From Lysobacter sp. Root690 (GTDB lineage Bacteria; Pseudomonadota; Gammaproteobacteria; Xanthomonadales; Xanthomonadaceae), in assembly GCF_001427785.1 (NCBI RefSeq), contig NZ_LMHM01000013.1:642807-703291 (forward strand): a stretch of DNA of 60,485 nt, in the 5' to 3' direction. Positions 7,953-17,065 of the stretch are shown piece after piece. A program made the position numbers and the translations under genes. Below the pieces are notes generated by a model that worked only from the letters and a program-made list of their open reading frames with translations, had not been told where the DNA came from and did no database searches. Each line of letters opens with the position of its first letter. The stretch's first letter is position 1.

Positions 7953-10900
7953 ATGGCGACGCTGACGCTGAGGGAAAAGGTTGCCGGGGGCTTTCTTGAC
8001 CAATATCAGCTTGATCGAAAGCACCTGCAAAAGGCCGACAAGGCAAAAGGCATCCCCGGCCTCCGCACAGGAAAAGATCAGTATGGCCAGGCCGTCCTGG
8101 TCAAAGTCTGGCCAAAGGAGAATGCGACCTCAGACGCCGATCTACGTGAGATTTGGCGAAATGAAATGTTGCAGCTACATCGAATTGGTGGCTCTCCCGG
8201 CGCCGGGGACGTAATTGCCGAACTGTTGAATTCCGGCGAAGACACTCAAGGTTTCTACTTGGTGTTGACGACCGGCAGGCGGAGGCCGCTCGGCAGCCTG
8301 TCTAGCGGCGAGCGGCGCCCCGACTGGTTGGAAAATCCGGCCAACGCTTCAAACAAGAACCTACTCTGGCGAAACATCAAGAGACTCGTCCAAGGCCTAG
8401 GCGCCCTCCACGGCCAAGGCTTGCTGCACAGAAATGTTGACCGCTGGGCCGTGCTGACGGATGGAGGCTTCGACCCGGATTTTCAGTTGACGGGCTTCGA
8501 GTGGTCCATCCGCCTCACCGGGATCCAGGGAAACATCCGGCATCCCAAAGGGGCCGCAGTTCAACCCGGAACGGAATCCTTTCTGAAGGACTGGGAGCAG
8601 CTAGGCGAACTCGCTGTCGAGCTTTTTGGACTGAATCGAAAGACCATCGGCAACATCGCAATAGCGAATCACAGTGTCGCTACGGCGTTCGCAGCTGACG
8701 AGATCAAGTTGTTGCGCGAAATGCTTCGCGTGCTGCCAGTCGGTCGCGCCGACGCCGACTACGTCGTCGAGAGAATTGATCTCATCCTTGCAGGCCTCGG
8801 TGCCCGAGCCGCAGGAAAGGGGGGTAAGTACCACCTTGCATTGCTACTCGGCCCACAGAGCGCACTCTCGAGGGCGATTCGGAAGGCGTCTGGAGGCGAA
8901 GCGATCGAACTGGAGGATCTCGACGCACAAATCGCATTCGTTCGCGACGACTTGATTCAGGGCGCTCGCGCCTTTTCGCTGAAGCTCGCAGGGCAACCGG
9001 GCCGATTCAAGATGGTTCTTCAGGGGTCAAAGCTTACGTACCATCTCGAAGACGCCGTCGTTGGAGCAGAGCGAACACCAACCGGGTGGCGCGCGGCCAG
9101 TTGCGACATGGCCGAGACCGGTGGTCCGCAAGCGAATCACGTGATTAGGGACATACAGGTCAACGGGCTGGACATTGAGGTGTCGTCCGCGGTCGGCTTC
9201 GCCAAGAGGTACCGCAACAATTACGCGACTCTGAGCTCCTGGGAGGGGCTCCGCGAGCAGCTTAGTCAATCAGACGAACGCGATGACATCGAGTCTCTGG
9301 TCCGCGCCCTCTGGATGGCCCATTTAGTCGAGTGCCTCTTCGCGTCTTCGGATGCGTTTCCAGTAGAAGTAGTAGCTCAAGGTCAGTTGGCAGGTAAGGC
9401 AGGTGGGGACGCCACCCTCCTTATTAGAGCGCGATCGGACAAGGACCGGGAGACTCTGTCGTCGGCCCTGTTGCTGAATGACGCTCCCGGAAAGCGACTC
9501 TCAGCTGCGCTCACCGAGAACGACGGTACTGAAAGCGGCAACTGGCGCTTGACGGAACTAGGTCAGCTCGGCGATCGGTCACCGACGGATACTGAGTGGA
9601 GATTTATGGGCGAAGCGACCGCCAAGGACGGTAGTCCCGCGTTTGAGTTTGTCGGCGATCGGGCGGCGCCACCTCTCAAAAAGGCGTTCTTTGTTTCGAC
9701 GGAATCATTGGGCAGAGACTTTCAGCTCAAGAGGAGGCTCAAGTATATCTCGGCGCTCGAGACGCACTCTGAACTCGCGCGCATGATCTCGAATCCTCGC
9801 TCGCGCGTGTTCAAGAGCGACGAGTCGATAGCTGCAGACGACGCGTTCCTGAGTTTGGACGAGTCGAAGCAGGCGGCACTTCGGACAATAGTAGAGACAC
9901 TCCCAGTCTTTTTCGTGCAGGGCCCGCCCGGAGTGGGGAAAACAAGGCTGGTTCGAGATCTTGTTCGACGCCGCTTCAAGGACGACCCGTCGACTCGCAT
10001 GCTTCTGTCAGCACAAAGCAACTACGCTGTAGATCATCTTCTCCACGAACTGGAGAAAGTATTGAGCGTCGAAGCCAATATTCCGCCATTGACGATCAGA
10101 TGCAGGGCGAAGGACAAACGGGACGAGACTGGGAAATTCGACGTCGGGTTCCAGGCAAAGAAGATCGCGGAGGACTTTGCCAGGAGCAAGCTGGTTGAAT
10201 GCGTGGACGAGGAGTTGGGGCGTCGGGCTAGTCTCCTGGCAAAGTCATACCAAGTGTCAGCCGCGAACGACGACTCCCCTGACCGATTCAGTCAAAGAGC
10301 ATTCGAGGGTCTTGTTCTCCGATCGGCGAATGCAGTATTCGCTACCACCAACTCCGCCGACCTGGAGCGACTGGTGGAGGAGCGAGGTCAGTTCGATTGG
10401 ACGGTGGTAGAGGAGTCCGCAAAAGCTACCGGAGGCGAACTCCTTGCCCCGATGCTGCTATCCCATCGGCGATTGCTCATCGGTGACCACAAGCAACTCG
10501 CCGCATTCGGCACGGAGCCAATGCTGAGAGTTTTCCAATCGCCGAAGTCTCTGAGAAAAGCTTTGGCTGCTGGCGATTGTCTGATTGGTCGAGCGTTCAG
10601 GAGCCCCGCGATGGACGACCTCTTCGCCTGGATCGAGGAGGCCGACTTCGACGAACAAGAGTTCGCAGACCTGTGTATCGAAGCTAGCCGAGTTCTTTTT
10701 CTTTTTGAGAAGTTCATCGAGGCTGAGCTCGAGAGGCAAAACAAAGAAGCGGCAACGAGCAAGGCGCATCCTATCGCCGCGCGGCTCAACCGCCAGCACC
10801 GAATGCACCCCAGGATCGCGGAGCTTGTCTCAACGGTTTTCTACGAAGATTCGCTAGAGACCGACGAAATACGAAGGAAGCACTTCGAGACTGCTGTGTG

Positions 10901-11540
10901 TCCCATTAGTTCGCTTGACCCCAAACGCTTGCCCGACGCACCAATAGTTTGGATCGACATGCCGTGGGTCCAGGCAACGAAGAACAAGAAGGATGGCGAT
11001 ACCTCGCCAAGATGGAACAATTCCGACGAGCGACTGGCTGTGCTCCACGCGCTTGGATTGCTGTCTTCGACAGCCAACAAAGAGCGTCCTTCTGTAGCGG
11101 TTCTTTCACCGTATACGCAGCAGGTCAAACTGCTTGAAGAAGAGATTCAACGTGCAATTGGAAAGCAGCTTGGCAACCTGAAGGCCTTCGAGAAAGCGGC
11201 GGATGGGACCTGCTACTCGCATACGGTGGACTCCTTCCAAGGCAATGAAGCAGATGCGGTGGTCGTGTCTCTGGTTCGAAACAACTCGCACGGCTCAGTC
11301 AAGCGAGCACTGGGCTTCCTTTCGAATCCGAGACGAATGAATGTGCTTCTGAGCCGTGCTCGATGGCGTCTCATCATCGTGGGCAGTCTTGCCTTCATGC
11401 AATCCGCGGCCGCCATTGCTAAATCCCCTCAGGACGCAGAGGAGATCGCGTTTCTCAGGAAGCTCCTGGCAGTCGTAACGGCCGATGGGTCGACGGTCAG
11501 AGTTGTGCCGTTCGCGGCGCTGCGTGGGGGAAGCGTATGA
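7953..11540 (+). CDS. mkoA: Mokosh type I-like MkoA: kinase-like domain plus SF1 (COG1112/UPF1-like) helicase
   Basis: 1195 residues. The N-terminal ~290 residues have a protein-kinase-like layout: VLVKVW Lys near residue 51, WRNEM helix, LLHRNVDRW catalytic-loop equivalent at 157-165. However, HRD is HRN, and DFG appears as TGF. From about residue 620 there is a superfamily 1 helicase: Walker A GPPGVGKT at 657-664, motif II EESA at 820-823, NRQHRMHP near 948, VDSFQGNEAD from 1092, and motif VI LLSRAR near 1135. A helicase with a kinase domain followed by a PLD nuclease is the gene pair of Mokosh type I anti-phage defence. The ATG at 7953 was chosen over the GTG at 7884 because GGGGGCGAG precedes it. 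The stop overlaps the next ATG. GC content and codon use are clearly lower than the neighbours, suggesting horizontal acquisition. Confidence 0.8.
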   Translation: MATLTLREKVAGGFLDQYQLDRKHLQKADKAKGIPGLRTGKDQYGQAVLVKVWPKENATSDADLREIWRNEMLQLHRIGGSPGAGDVIAELLNSGEDTQGFYLVLTTGRRRPLGSLSSGERRPDWLENPANASNKNLLWRNIKRLVQGLGALHGQGLLHRNVDRWAVLTDGGFDPDFQLTGFEWSIRLTGIQGNIRHPKGAAVQPGTESFLKDWEQLGELAVELFGLNRKTIGNIAIANHSVATAFAADEIKLLREMLRVLPVGRADADYVVERIDLILAGLGARAAGKGGKYHLALLLGPQSALSRAIRKASGGEAIELEDLDAQIAFVRDDLIQGARAFSLKLAGQPGRFKMVLQGSKLTYHLEDAVVGAERTPTGWRAASCDMAETGGPQANHVIRDIQVNGLDIEVSSAVGFAKRYRNNYATLSSWEGLREQLSQSDERDDIESLVRALWMAHLVECLFASSDAFPVEVVAQGQLAGKAGGDATLLIRARSDKDRETLSSALLLNDAPGKRLSAALTENDGTESGNWRLTELGQLGDRSPTDTEWRFMGEATAKDGSPAFEFVGDRAAPPLKKAFFVSTESLGRDFQLKRRLKYISALETHSELARMISNPRSRVFKSDESIAADDAFLSLDESKQAALRTIVETLPVFFVQGPPGVGKTRLVRDLVRRRFKDDPSTRMLLSAQSNYAVDHLLHELEKVLSVEANIPPLTIRCRAKDKRDETGKFDVGFQAKKIAEDFARSKLVECVDEELGRRASLLAKSYQVSAANDDSPDRFSQRAFEGLVLRSANAVFATTNSADLERLVEERGQFDWTVVEESAKATGGELLAPMLLSHRRLLIGDHKQLAAFGTEPMLRVFQSPKSLRKALAAGDCLIGRAFRSPAMDDLFAWIEEADFDEQEFADLCIEASRVLFLFEKFIEAELERQNKEAATSKAHPIAARLNRQHRMHPRIAELVSTVFYEDSLETDEIRRKHFETAVCPISSLDPKRLPDAPIVWIDMPWVQATKNKKDGDTSPRWNNSDERLAVLHALGLLSSTANKERPSVAVLSPYTQQVKLLEEEIQRAIGKQLGNLKAFEKAADGTCYSHTVDSFQGNEADAVVVSLVRNNSHGSVKRALGFLSNPRRMNVLLSRARWRLIIVGSLAFMQSAAAIAKSPQDAEEIAFLRKLLAVVTADGSTVRVVPFAALRGGSV

Positions 11541-13306
11541 GCGTCGTTCTTGTGGCGGTTCCGGTTTTCAAGTATCGCCTCAAGCTCCACTTGGACAAAG
11601 GCCGTCCTTGGAGCGTCGTAGAGCACGTAATCCTCCAGGCACTTGGCGCTAGACCCTGGACTAGCGGCGAGCTCGAAGCAGAATCAAATCTGCCAAGAAG
11701 AGTCGTCATCGAGTCCGTGGTAAGACTCATGCGCGCCGGATGGGTTGAATTTTCGTCGTCGAAGGAGGCGATGAGATTTGCATCCACAGCCCTTGGATTG
11801 GCCGTCGCACATGAGGCGGAGCTTCCGCACGCTCCAAGGAGACTCGTCAGGCCAGTGTCATTCGCTGTGGACTGCGTATCTGGAACGGTCTTCTCAAATC
11901 GCGAGTTGCTTCTTCACGAGGACTACGTGGTTAAGGAGCGGGAGAAGTCCGAAAAGATAGTTCGATTGAATGTCGACCCTGAAAAGATTGGGTATGACGT
12001 TCAACAAGTTCATCGGGTATTGCTTGAGGACGACGAACGTTTTGTGGCCCTCGAATCCTTGGGCGGCCCGCCCTCTCAACGAATCGCGCTTGTCACGGTC
12101 CGAGATGGGCAAGTGGTCGACGGGCTGCCCAGTAGAGAGGTCGCAGCGCTTCGGTCGAAGGTGATCGAAGCCGCGGGGCTGGCCAGTGATCCCGCTGCTG
12201 ATTCAAAGACTGTTGAACAGAAGTCATCAGTGCGGTCGGAACAGGCCGCACCAATGCGCCGGGTTCGATTTGCCAAGACCGACCTAATCTTGGATGGCGA
12301 GCGTCACGAGGCGACAATCAAGCACATCTTGTCGAACGCGGCATCTCGCGTATTCATCCATTCGACCTTCATTCGCGCGGACGTAGTGGAAAAGTTTTTG
12401 CCGGAACTTTCGGAAGCAGTTCGACGAGGGGTACGAGTAGACATGCTCTGGGGGCAGAGTGAGGATCTTGAAGAAGTCGCGACAAGCAGGCGGGCAATCG
12501 AGGCGCTCCGTGCGAACCCTCAGATCGCTGACTTGGGCGATGCGCTGAAGATCCATCCATTCTCAACCGGATCCCATGCGAAAATTCTGATCGCCGACTC
12601 TCGAAAGGGTGGAGGATTTCTAGCAGTTGTTGGATCGTGCAACTGGCTTACCTCTCCATACAAGAGCTATGAGGCTTCGGTCGTCCTTCGGGACCCTCAG
12701 ATTGTGGCCGACGTTGTTGGGGTGCTCGCCAATATCACTCATAGGCACAGTGGAATTTGGTTGGATGTGACTAATGAGTTGATGCGCTTGGCTACCCAGA
12801 TCGCAAAGTTGCCGTCGCCGAAGGGTCCGAATGCGACTGCCTCAGTGGTGATCGGCGCGCATCACAATCGATTCGTGCTGGAAGCGCGAGATTCTGCGAG
12901 GAGTAGAATTTTCGTGACCAGTCATCGTCTTGGGCCGGTCTCGGAGAGCGCGATCATTGCACCTCTCGCAACTGCAGCGTCCGACGGTCAAGTAAAGGGG
13001 AGCGTATTCTTTGGTCGAAACACAGGGGCGGTAAAATACCAGACGCGTAAGCGAATCATTGCGGAGGCTGCGTCCGACGGCGTGATTGTCGAGGTTGTGG
13101 AGTCCCCTCGGCTGCATGCCAAGATTCTCGCTTGGGATTCGGACAGCATGGTCATCTCAAGTCTGAATTGGTTGTCAGCTGATCCAATGAGTTATGTAGA
13201 ACCAGCCGAAGTCGGCATATTTCTTTGCGGAACCGGGTTGGCTGACGCAGTAGTGGATAACTTCACTAGCGCCTGCGAAGCCGCCGAGGTGACTGAATCG
13301 CGGTAA
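11537..13306 (+). CDS. mkoB: Mokosh type I-like MkoB: winged-helix plus tandem PLD (HKD) nuclease
   Basis: 589 residues. A winged-helix-like segment lies near residues 25-75 (VVEHVILQALGARPWTSGEL, then a recognition-like helix and wing). Two phospholipase-D HKD motifs follow: HAKILIAD at 347 with GSCNW downstream, and HAKILAWD at 527 with SSLNW downstream. Paired HKD motifs form one phosphodiesterase active site, here probably a nuclease. The ATG overlaps the mkoA TGA (ATGA at 11537-11540), so the two products are made together. PLD proteins also occur in DISARM (DrmC), but DISARM methylase and helicase partners are absent. Low GC as for mkoA. Confidence 0.82.
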   Translation: MSVVLVAVPVFKYRLKLHLDKGRPWSVVEHVILQALGARPWTSGELEAESNLPRRVVIESVVRLMRAGWVEFSSSKEAMRFASTALGLAVAHEAELPHAPRRLVRPVSFAVDCVSGTVFSNRELLLHEDYVVKEREKSEKIVRLNVDPEKIGYDVQQVHRVLLEDDERFVALESLGGPPSQRIALVTVRDGQVVDGLPSREVAALRSKVIEAAGLASDPAADSKTVEQKSSVRSEQAAPMRRVRFAKTDLILDGERHEATIKHILSNAASRVFIHSTFIRADVVEKFLPELSEAVRRGVRVDMLWGQSEDLEEVATSRRAIEALRANPQIADLGDALKIHPFSTGSHAKILIADSRKGGGFLAVVGSCNWLTSPYKSYEASVVLRDPQIVADVVGVLANITHRHSGIWLDVTNELMRLATQIAKLPSPKGPNATASVVIGAHHNRFVLEARDSARSRIFVTSHRLGPVSESAIIAPLATAASDGQVKGSVFFGRNTGAVKYQTRKRIIAEAASDGVIVEVVESPRLHAKILAWDSDSMVISSLNWLSADPMSYVEPAEVGIFLCGTGLADAVVDNFTSACEAAEVTESR

Positions 13307-13368
13307 AGTGACCCGAAGCCGCCCACGCTAGCTGTTGAAAACAGGGGTCACGCTACTATTTCGCCCAA

Positions 13369-13396
13369 TGTCCGCTTAGGGTCGCAAGCGGCTGCC
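13369..13396. repeat. Degenerate copy of the TGTCCGCTT repeat, right flank of the defence island
   Basis: TGTCCGCTTAGGGTCGCAAGCGG is similar to the inverted repeat at 7783-7806. It is preceded by GGGGTCACGCTACTATTT, a string resembling sequences commonly found beside REP-associated transposases. No transposase gene is present. Confidence 0.4.
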
Positions 13397-13459
13397 CAGG
13401 GCGAAGTAGCGGTCTGGTACTCCCTGTGTAAACCTCTGACGCCCGCGGAAGGGCCTGTC

Positions 13460-14041
13460 CTAGGTAAGCCCTTTATCCGACAGCTGCGCCAAGATGTGCG
13501 CCCGGCAGACTTCCAGGATTTCGTCCGCGAGCGGCGCATCGTCGGGGCAGGACCTCGACAACACCACCGCGCCGATGGCCTGCGCCGTCAGGGCGATCCG
13601 GCGCGCGCGCGCCTTGTCGCTTGCCTTGTCGACCGGCCGCCCCTCGTGGTGGGCTGGACCCGCCAGCTGACGCTCGATCCCGGCGGCGAAGGCCGCCTTG
13701 ACCGATTCCGGCTGACGCGCGGCATCCGCGCATAGCGCAGCCATCGTGCAACCGTCGCCCGGCTTGTCCCGATGCTCTCGGGAGAGGTAGTGCTTCACGA
13801 AGTCCGCCAGATCGACGCCCGTCGCGGCGTCCGCGGACTGCGCCAGACCGCAGCTTGCCGCTTCCGCCATCAGGTCGGTCTTGGAGCCGAAATGTTTGTA
13901 GAAGCCGCCGTGGGTAAATCCGGCGGCCGCCATCAGGTCCGCGACGCCCACGCCGTCGTAACCGCGTTCCCTGAACAGGGTCGACGCGGTTTCGACGATG
14001 TGGGCCCGGTTTGTCTGCGCCTGTGCCTTGGTGACCTTCAT
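13460..14041 (-). CDS. TetR/AcrR-family transcriptional repressor
   Basis: 193 residues with an N-terminal TetR helix-turn-helix (IVETASTLFRERGYDGVGVADLMAAAGFTHGGFYKHFGSKTDL segment in pieces: the turn is GVGVADLMAAAGFTHGGFYKHF) and a helical ligand-binding C-terminus. It is divergent from the OYE-family reductase gene, with 186 bases between starts holding a 47-bp dyad. The arrangement resembles NemR/NemA-type control, where an electrophile-responsive TetR protein represses an ene-reductase. The ligand is inferred from this context only. Confidence 0.9.
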   Translation of the reverse strand: MKVTKAQAQTNRAHIVETASTLFRERGYDGVGVADLMAAAGFTHGGFYKHFGSKTDLMAEAASCGLAQSADAATGVDLADFVKHYLSREHRDKPGDGCTMAALCADAARQPESVKAAFAAGIERQLAGPAHHEGRPVDKASDKARARRIALTAQAIGAVVLSRSCPDDAPLADEILEVCRAHILAQLSDKGLT

Positions 14042-14097
14042 AGCCGATGTCTCTCGATGTCCGCCTGCCAGCGGAAGCCTGGGATTCTACTTCATAG

Positions 14098-14144
14098 ATG
14101 ATGTTCATAATCAAACCATTGACTTCAAAGATTATGATCGTCAT
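14098..14144. promoter_or_regulatory. Probable operator and promoter between tetR-like and OYE genes
   Basis: Imperfect inverted repeat ATGATGTTCATAATC (14098-14112) / GATTATGATCGTCAT (14130-14144), 12 of 15 positions matching. It surrounds a TTGACT -35-like hexamer at 14119-14124. A CATCAT at 14142-14147 could serve as a weak -10 for the OYE gene at 17-bp spacing. The placement suits autorepression and repression of the reductase by the TetR protein. Confidence 0.55.
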
Positions 14145-14227
14145 CATTATTGCCGTTACCAAAAAGACGGCGGCCGGGAACAAGCGCTATCCCTCGGCTC
14201 ATCGACGATCACCATCTCTGACACGAC

Positions 14228-15319
14228 ATGACCAACACGACGCTTTTCCAGCCCTACACACTCGGCCCGTTGACCCTCGCGAACCGCATCGTGATGGCGC
14301 CGCTGACGCGCAACCGCGCCGGCGCCGGCCTGGTGCCCAGCGCGCTGGCCGCTACCTATTACGCGCAGCGCGCCTCGGCCGGTCTGATCATCACCGAGGC
14401 GACGCAGGTCTCCGCCCAGGCCCAGGGCTACCAGGACACTCCCGGCCTGTACACGCAGGACCAGGTCGATGGCTGGCGCAAGGTCACCGACGCCGTCCAC
14501 GCCCGCGGCGGGCGCATCTTCGCGCAGTTGTGGCATGTCGGCCGCGTCTCGCATGTCGATCTGCACGGTGGGATCGCGCCGGTGGCCCCTTCGGCCATCC
14601 GCGCCCACACCAAGACCTTCGTCAACAACGGTTTCGCCGATGTCTCCGAGCCGCGAGCGTTGGAAATCCACGAACTGCCGGGCATCGTCGAGGACTTCCG
14701 CCGGGCGGCCGCCAACGCCATCGCGGCCGGTTTCGATGGAGTGGAAATTCATGGCGCCAACGGCTATCTGCTCGAACAGTTCATCAAGGACGGCGCCAAC
14801 CAGCGCACCGACGCCTACGGTGGCTCCATCGAGAACCGCGCGCGCCTGTTGCTGGAGGTCACCGCCGCGGTGGTCGAGCAGATCGGCGCCGACCGCACCG
14901 GTGTGCGTATCTCGCCGGTATCGCCGGCCGGGGCCATTTCCAGCAGCGACCCGCAGCCGCAGTACGACTACCTCGTCGAACAACTCGATGCGCTGGGTAT
15001 CGTCTACCTGCATGTGGTGGAAGGCGCCACAGGCGGCTCGCGCGACGTGGCGCCGTTCGACTTCGATGGCTTGCGCCGTCGCTTCACGCGCACCTACTTG
15101 GTCAACAACGGTTACGACCTGGAACTGGCTAGCGCCCGCCTGGCCGAGGGCAAGGCAGATCTGTTCGCGTTTGGCCGGGCATTCATCAGCAACCCCGATC
15201 TGGTCGAACGCTTGAAGACCGGCGCGCCGCTTGCGGCCTTGAATCCGGCGACGTTGTACGGAGGTGGCGCCGAGGGCTACATCGACTACCCGGCCTTGAC
15301 CGACGCCCGCGCACAGTAA
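14228..15319 (+). CDS. Old Yellow Enzyme family ene-reductase (NemA-like)
   Basis: 363-residue FMN/NAD(P)H oxidoreductase of the OYE family, likely reducing electron-poor alkenes, N-ethylmaleimide-type or nitro compounds. It has the N-terminal FQPYTLGPLTLANRIVMAPLTRNRA barrel start, the AQLWHVGR strand, the substrate-binding HGANGYLLEQF pair (His and Asn), and TDAYGGS. The C-terminal FMN-phosphate site reads FAFGRAFISNPDL. The gene is divergent from a TetR repressor and followed 109 bases later by another oxidoreductase on the same strand. Exact substrates cannot be told. Confidence 0.92.
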   Translation: MTNTTLFQPYTLGPLTLANRIVMAPLTRNRAGAGLVPSALAATYYAQRASAGLIITEATQVSAQAQGYQDTPGLYTQDQVDGWRKVTDAVHARGGRIFAQLWHVGRVSHVDLHGGIAPVAPSAIRAHTKTFVNNGFADVSEPRALEIHELPGIVEDFRRAAANAIAAGFDGVEIHGANGYLLEQFIKDGANQRTDAYGGSIENRARLLLEVTAAVVEQIGADRTGVRISPVSPAGAISSSDPQPQYDYLVEQLDALGIVYLHVVEGATGGSRDVAPFDFDGLRRRFTRTYLVNNGYDLELASARLAEGKADLFAFGRAFISNPDLVERLKTGAPLAALNPATLYGGGAEGYIDYPALTDARAQ

Positions 15320-15428
15320 GTCTGCTCGCGAGACCGCGATAAAGGCGCTGCGCTCAGCGCCTTCCCAGTTCGACGCCACGACACCGTACTTCGGCCAAGC
15401 CGGACAACCCACCCACAGGCGCATCCCC

Positions 15429-16430
15429 ATGAAAGCCTTCATCATCGATCGGTACGGCAAGAAGGAAACCGGCCGCATCGGCGACATGCCCGAGCCGGAT
15501 CTGCGGGACGATGATGTCCTGATCCAGATCCACGCCGCGGGCGTCAACCCGCTGGACTCCAAGATCAGCAGCGGCGAGTTCAAGCTGATCCTTCCCTATC
15601 GCTTGCCGCTGATTCTGGGCAACGAAGTCGCCGGCACGGTGGTGCGCGTTGGCGCGCGCGTGGATCGATTCAAGCCGGGCGACGAAGTCTATGCACGCCC
15701 CGACGATGATCGCATCGGCGGCTTCGCCGAGTTCATCGCCATCAAGGCATCGTCGCTGGCGCTCAAACCCACGAACCTCAGCATGGTCGAGGCCGCTTCG
15801 CTTCCCATGGCGGCCCTGACGTCCTGGCAGGTGCTGGTCGAAACCGCCAAGCTGAAAACAGGGCAGAAAGTGCTGATTCATGCCGGTTCCGGCGGCGTCG
15901 GCAGCATTGCCATCCAGCTTGCCAAGCACCTTGGCGCTTTTGTCGCCACGACCACGAGCACGGCCAACATCGCCTGGGTGAAGGCCTTGGGCGCGGACGT
16001 CGTAATAGATTACAAGCAGCAGGATTTCGCCACGGTGCTTCGTGACTATGATGTGGTGCTGAACAGTCTGGGCAACGACGAACTGAACAAATCCCTGCAG
16101 ATCCTCAAGCCCGGCGGCCATCTCATTTCCATCTCCGGGCCGCCCACCCCGGCGTTCGCCGCCGCTCGAGGACTGGCGTGGCCGCTCAAGCTGGTGTTGC
16201 GCCTGTTGAGCCGTGGCATCCGCACGAAGGCCAAGCAGAAGAATGTCGAGTACACCTTCGTCTTCATGCGCGCCGACGGCGCGCAGTTGGGTGAGATCAC
16301 TCGCCTCGTCGAATCAGGCGTGATCCACCCGGTCGTCGACAGAGTATTCCCGTTCAAGGATACCCACGAAGCTTTGGCCTACGCGGATGGCGGCCGCGCC
16401 AAAGGCAAGGTGCTGGTGCAAATCAGGTAG
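15429..16430 (+). CDS. MDR-superfamily NAD(P)H oxidoreductase (zeta-crystallin/quinone reductase-like)
   Basis: 333 residues. The N-terminal GroES-like domain includes AAGVNPLDSKI and LGNEVAGTVVRVG. The Rossmann domain has the glycine-rich HAGSGGVGSIAIQLAKHLGA, and DYKQQDF lies after the second strand. Typical zinc ligands are lacking, as in quinone reductases. It is co-directional with the OYE gene and probably under the same TetR-controlled stress response. Substrate unknown. Confidence 0.88.
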   Translation: MKAFIIDRYGKKETGRIGDMPEPDLRDDDVLIQIHAAGVNPLDSKISSGEFKLILPYRLPLILGNEVAGTVVRVGARVDRFKPGDEVYARPDDDRIGGFAEFIAIKASSLALKPTNLSMVEAASLPMAALTSWQVLVETAKLKTGQKVLIHAGSGGVGSIAIQLAKHLGAFVATTTSTANIAWVKALGADVVIDYKQQDFATVLRDYDVVLNSLGNDELNKSLQILKPGGHLISISGPPTPAFAAARGLAWPLKLVLRLLSRGIRTKAKQKNVEYTFVFMRADGAQLGEITRLVESGVIHPVVDRVFPFKDTHEALAYADGGRAKGKVLVQIR

Positions 16431-17065
16431 CTCGCACGCTACCGACGCGCAGATCTCGCAGGCGTTGGGATTGCCTGACCGTTCCAGTCGCCGGCAGAGC
16501 GACGTGAGTACATACAAAGGTGTCCACGTCGGCAAGCGTGCGCTGGCGACCGGCGCACCCAGCGGCATACGCTCGGCGGGTTTCCACTAGCCGCCTGGCC
16601 TCACTTCGCCTTTTCTTCATCATGTCATCGACCTCGGCGTTTTTGCGATCGGTCGCCCCCGTTCCGATTCACGTCGGCAAGGCTGCGGCGTTCAAGTAAA
16701 TAGCGGCCCGAACAACTCGGGCGGCCTGTCCAGGCCGAAGTCCAGCAAGTGACGGTACGGCGGTTCGCAAGCGGGGAAGACATCCCGCGACCGGCGGCGC
16801 TTGTTCGCGCCGCGCTTTATCGATCTGCAAACGTGCTCGGCGATCGCCGGGCATCTGGACATCAACTAGCCGCTGGCGCGCAAGCGCTTACAGGCGTTGC
16901 GCGCACGCCCGCTGACCGCGCTCGAGCACGACGCGATTCACGCGTCAGCCCTTCCTGCGTTGAATGAAAGGTGCGTGCGGCAGCAAGCGTCGACTATTGG
17001 ACTCACTATCCGCCTGTCTTCGCCGCGCACATCGTCGATAGCCATCCGGGTCGCAGGAGAGTGCC
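16431..17065. other. 635-base interval without a convincing gene
   Basis: Only short open frames interrupted by stops are seen, for example FIDLQTCSAIAGHLDIN then a stop near 16870. They might be decayed coding sequence but match no family I know. An AGGAGAG ribosome-binding site for the next gene is at 17055-17061. Confidence 0.4.

Noticed and set aside
11537-13306. PLD protein as DrmC of a DISARM system
   Set aside because: No DrmA/DrmB helicase-DUF1998 pair and no DNA methylase are adjacent. The partner is a kinase-helicase fusion, which fits Mokosh instead.
16669-16967. Short open frames on both strands between the MDR reductase and the muramidase
   Set aside because: No ribosome-binding sites, codon bias or family resemblance; at most decayed remnants.
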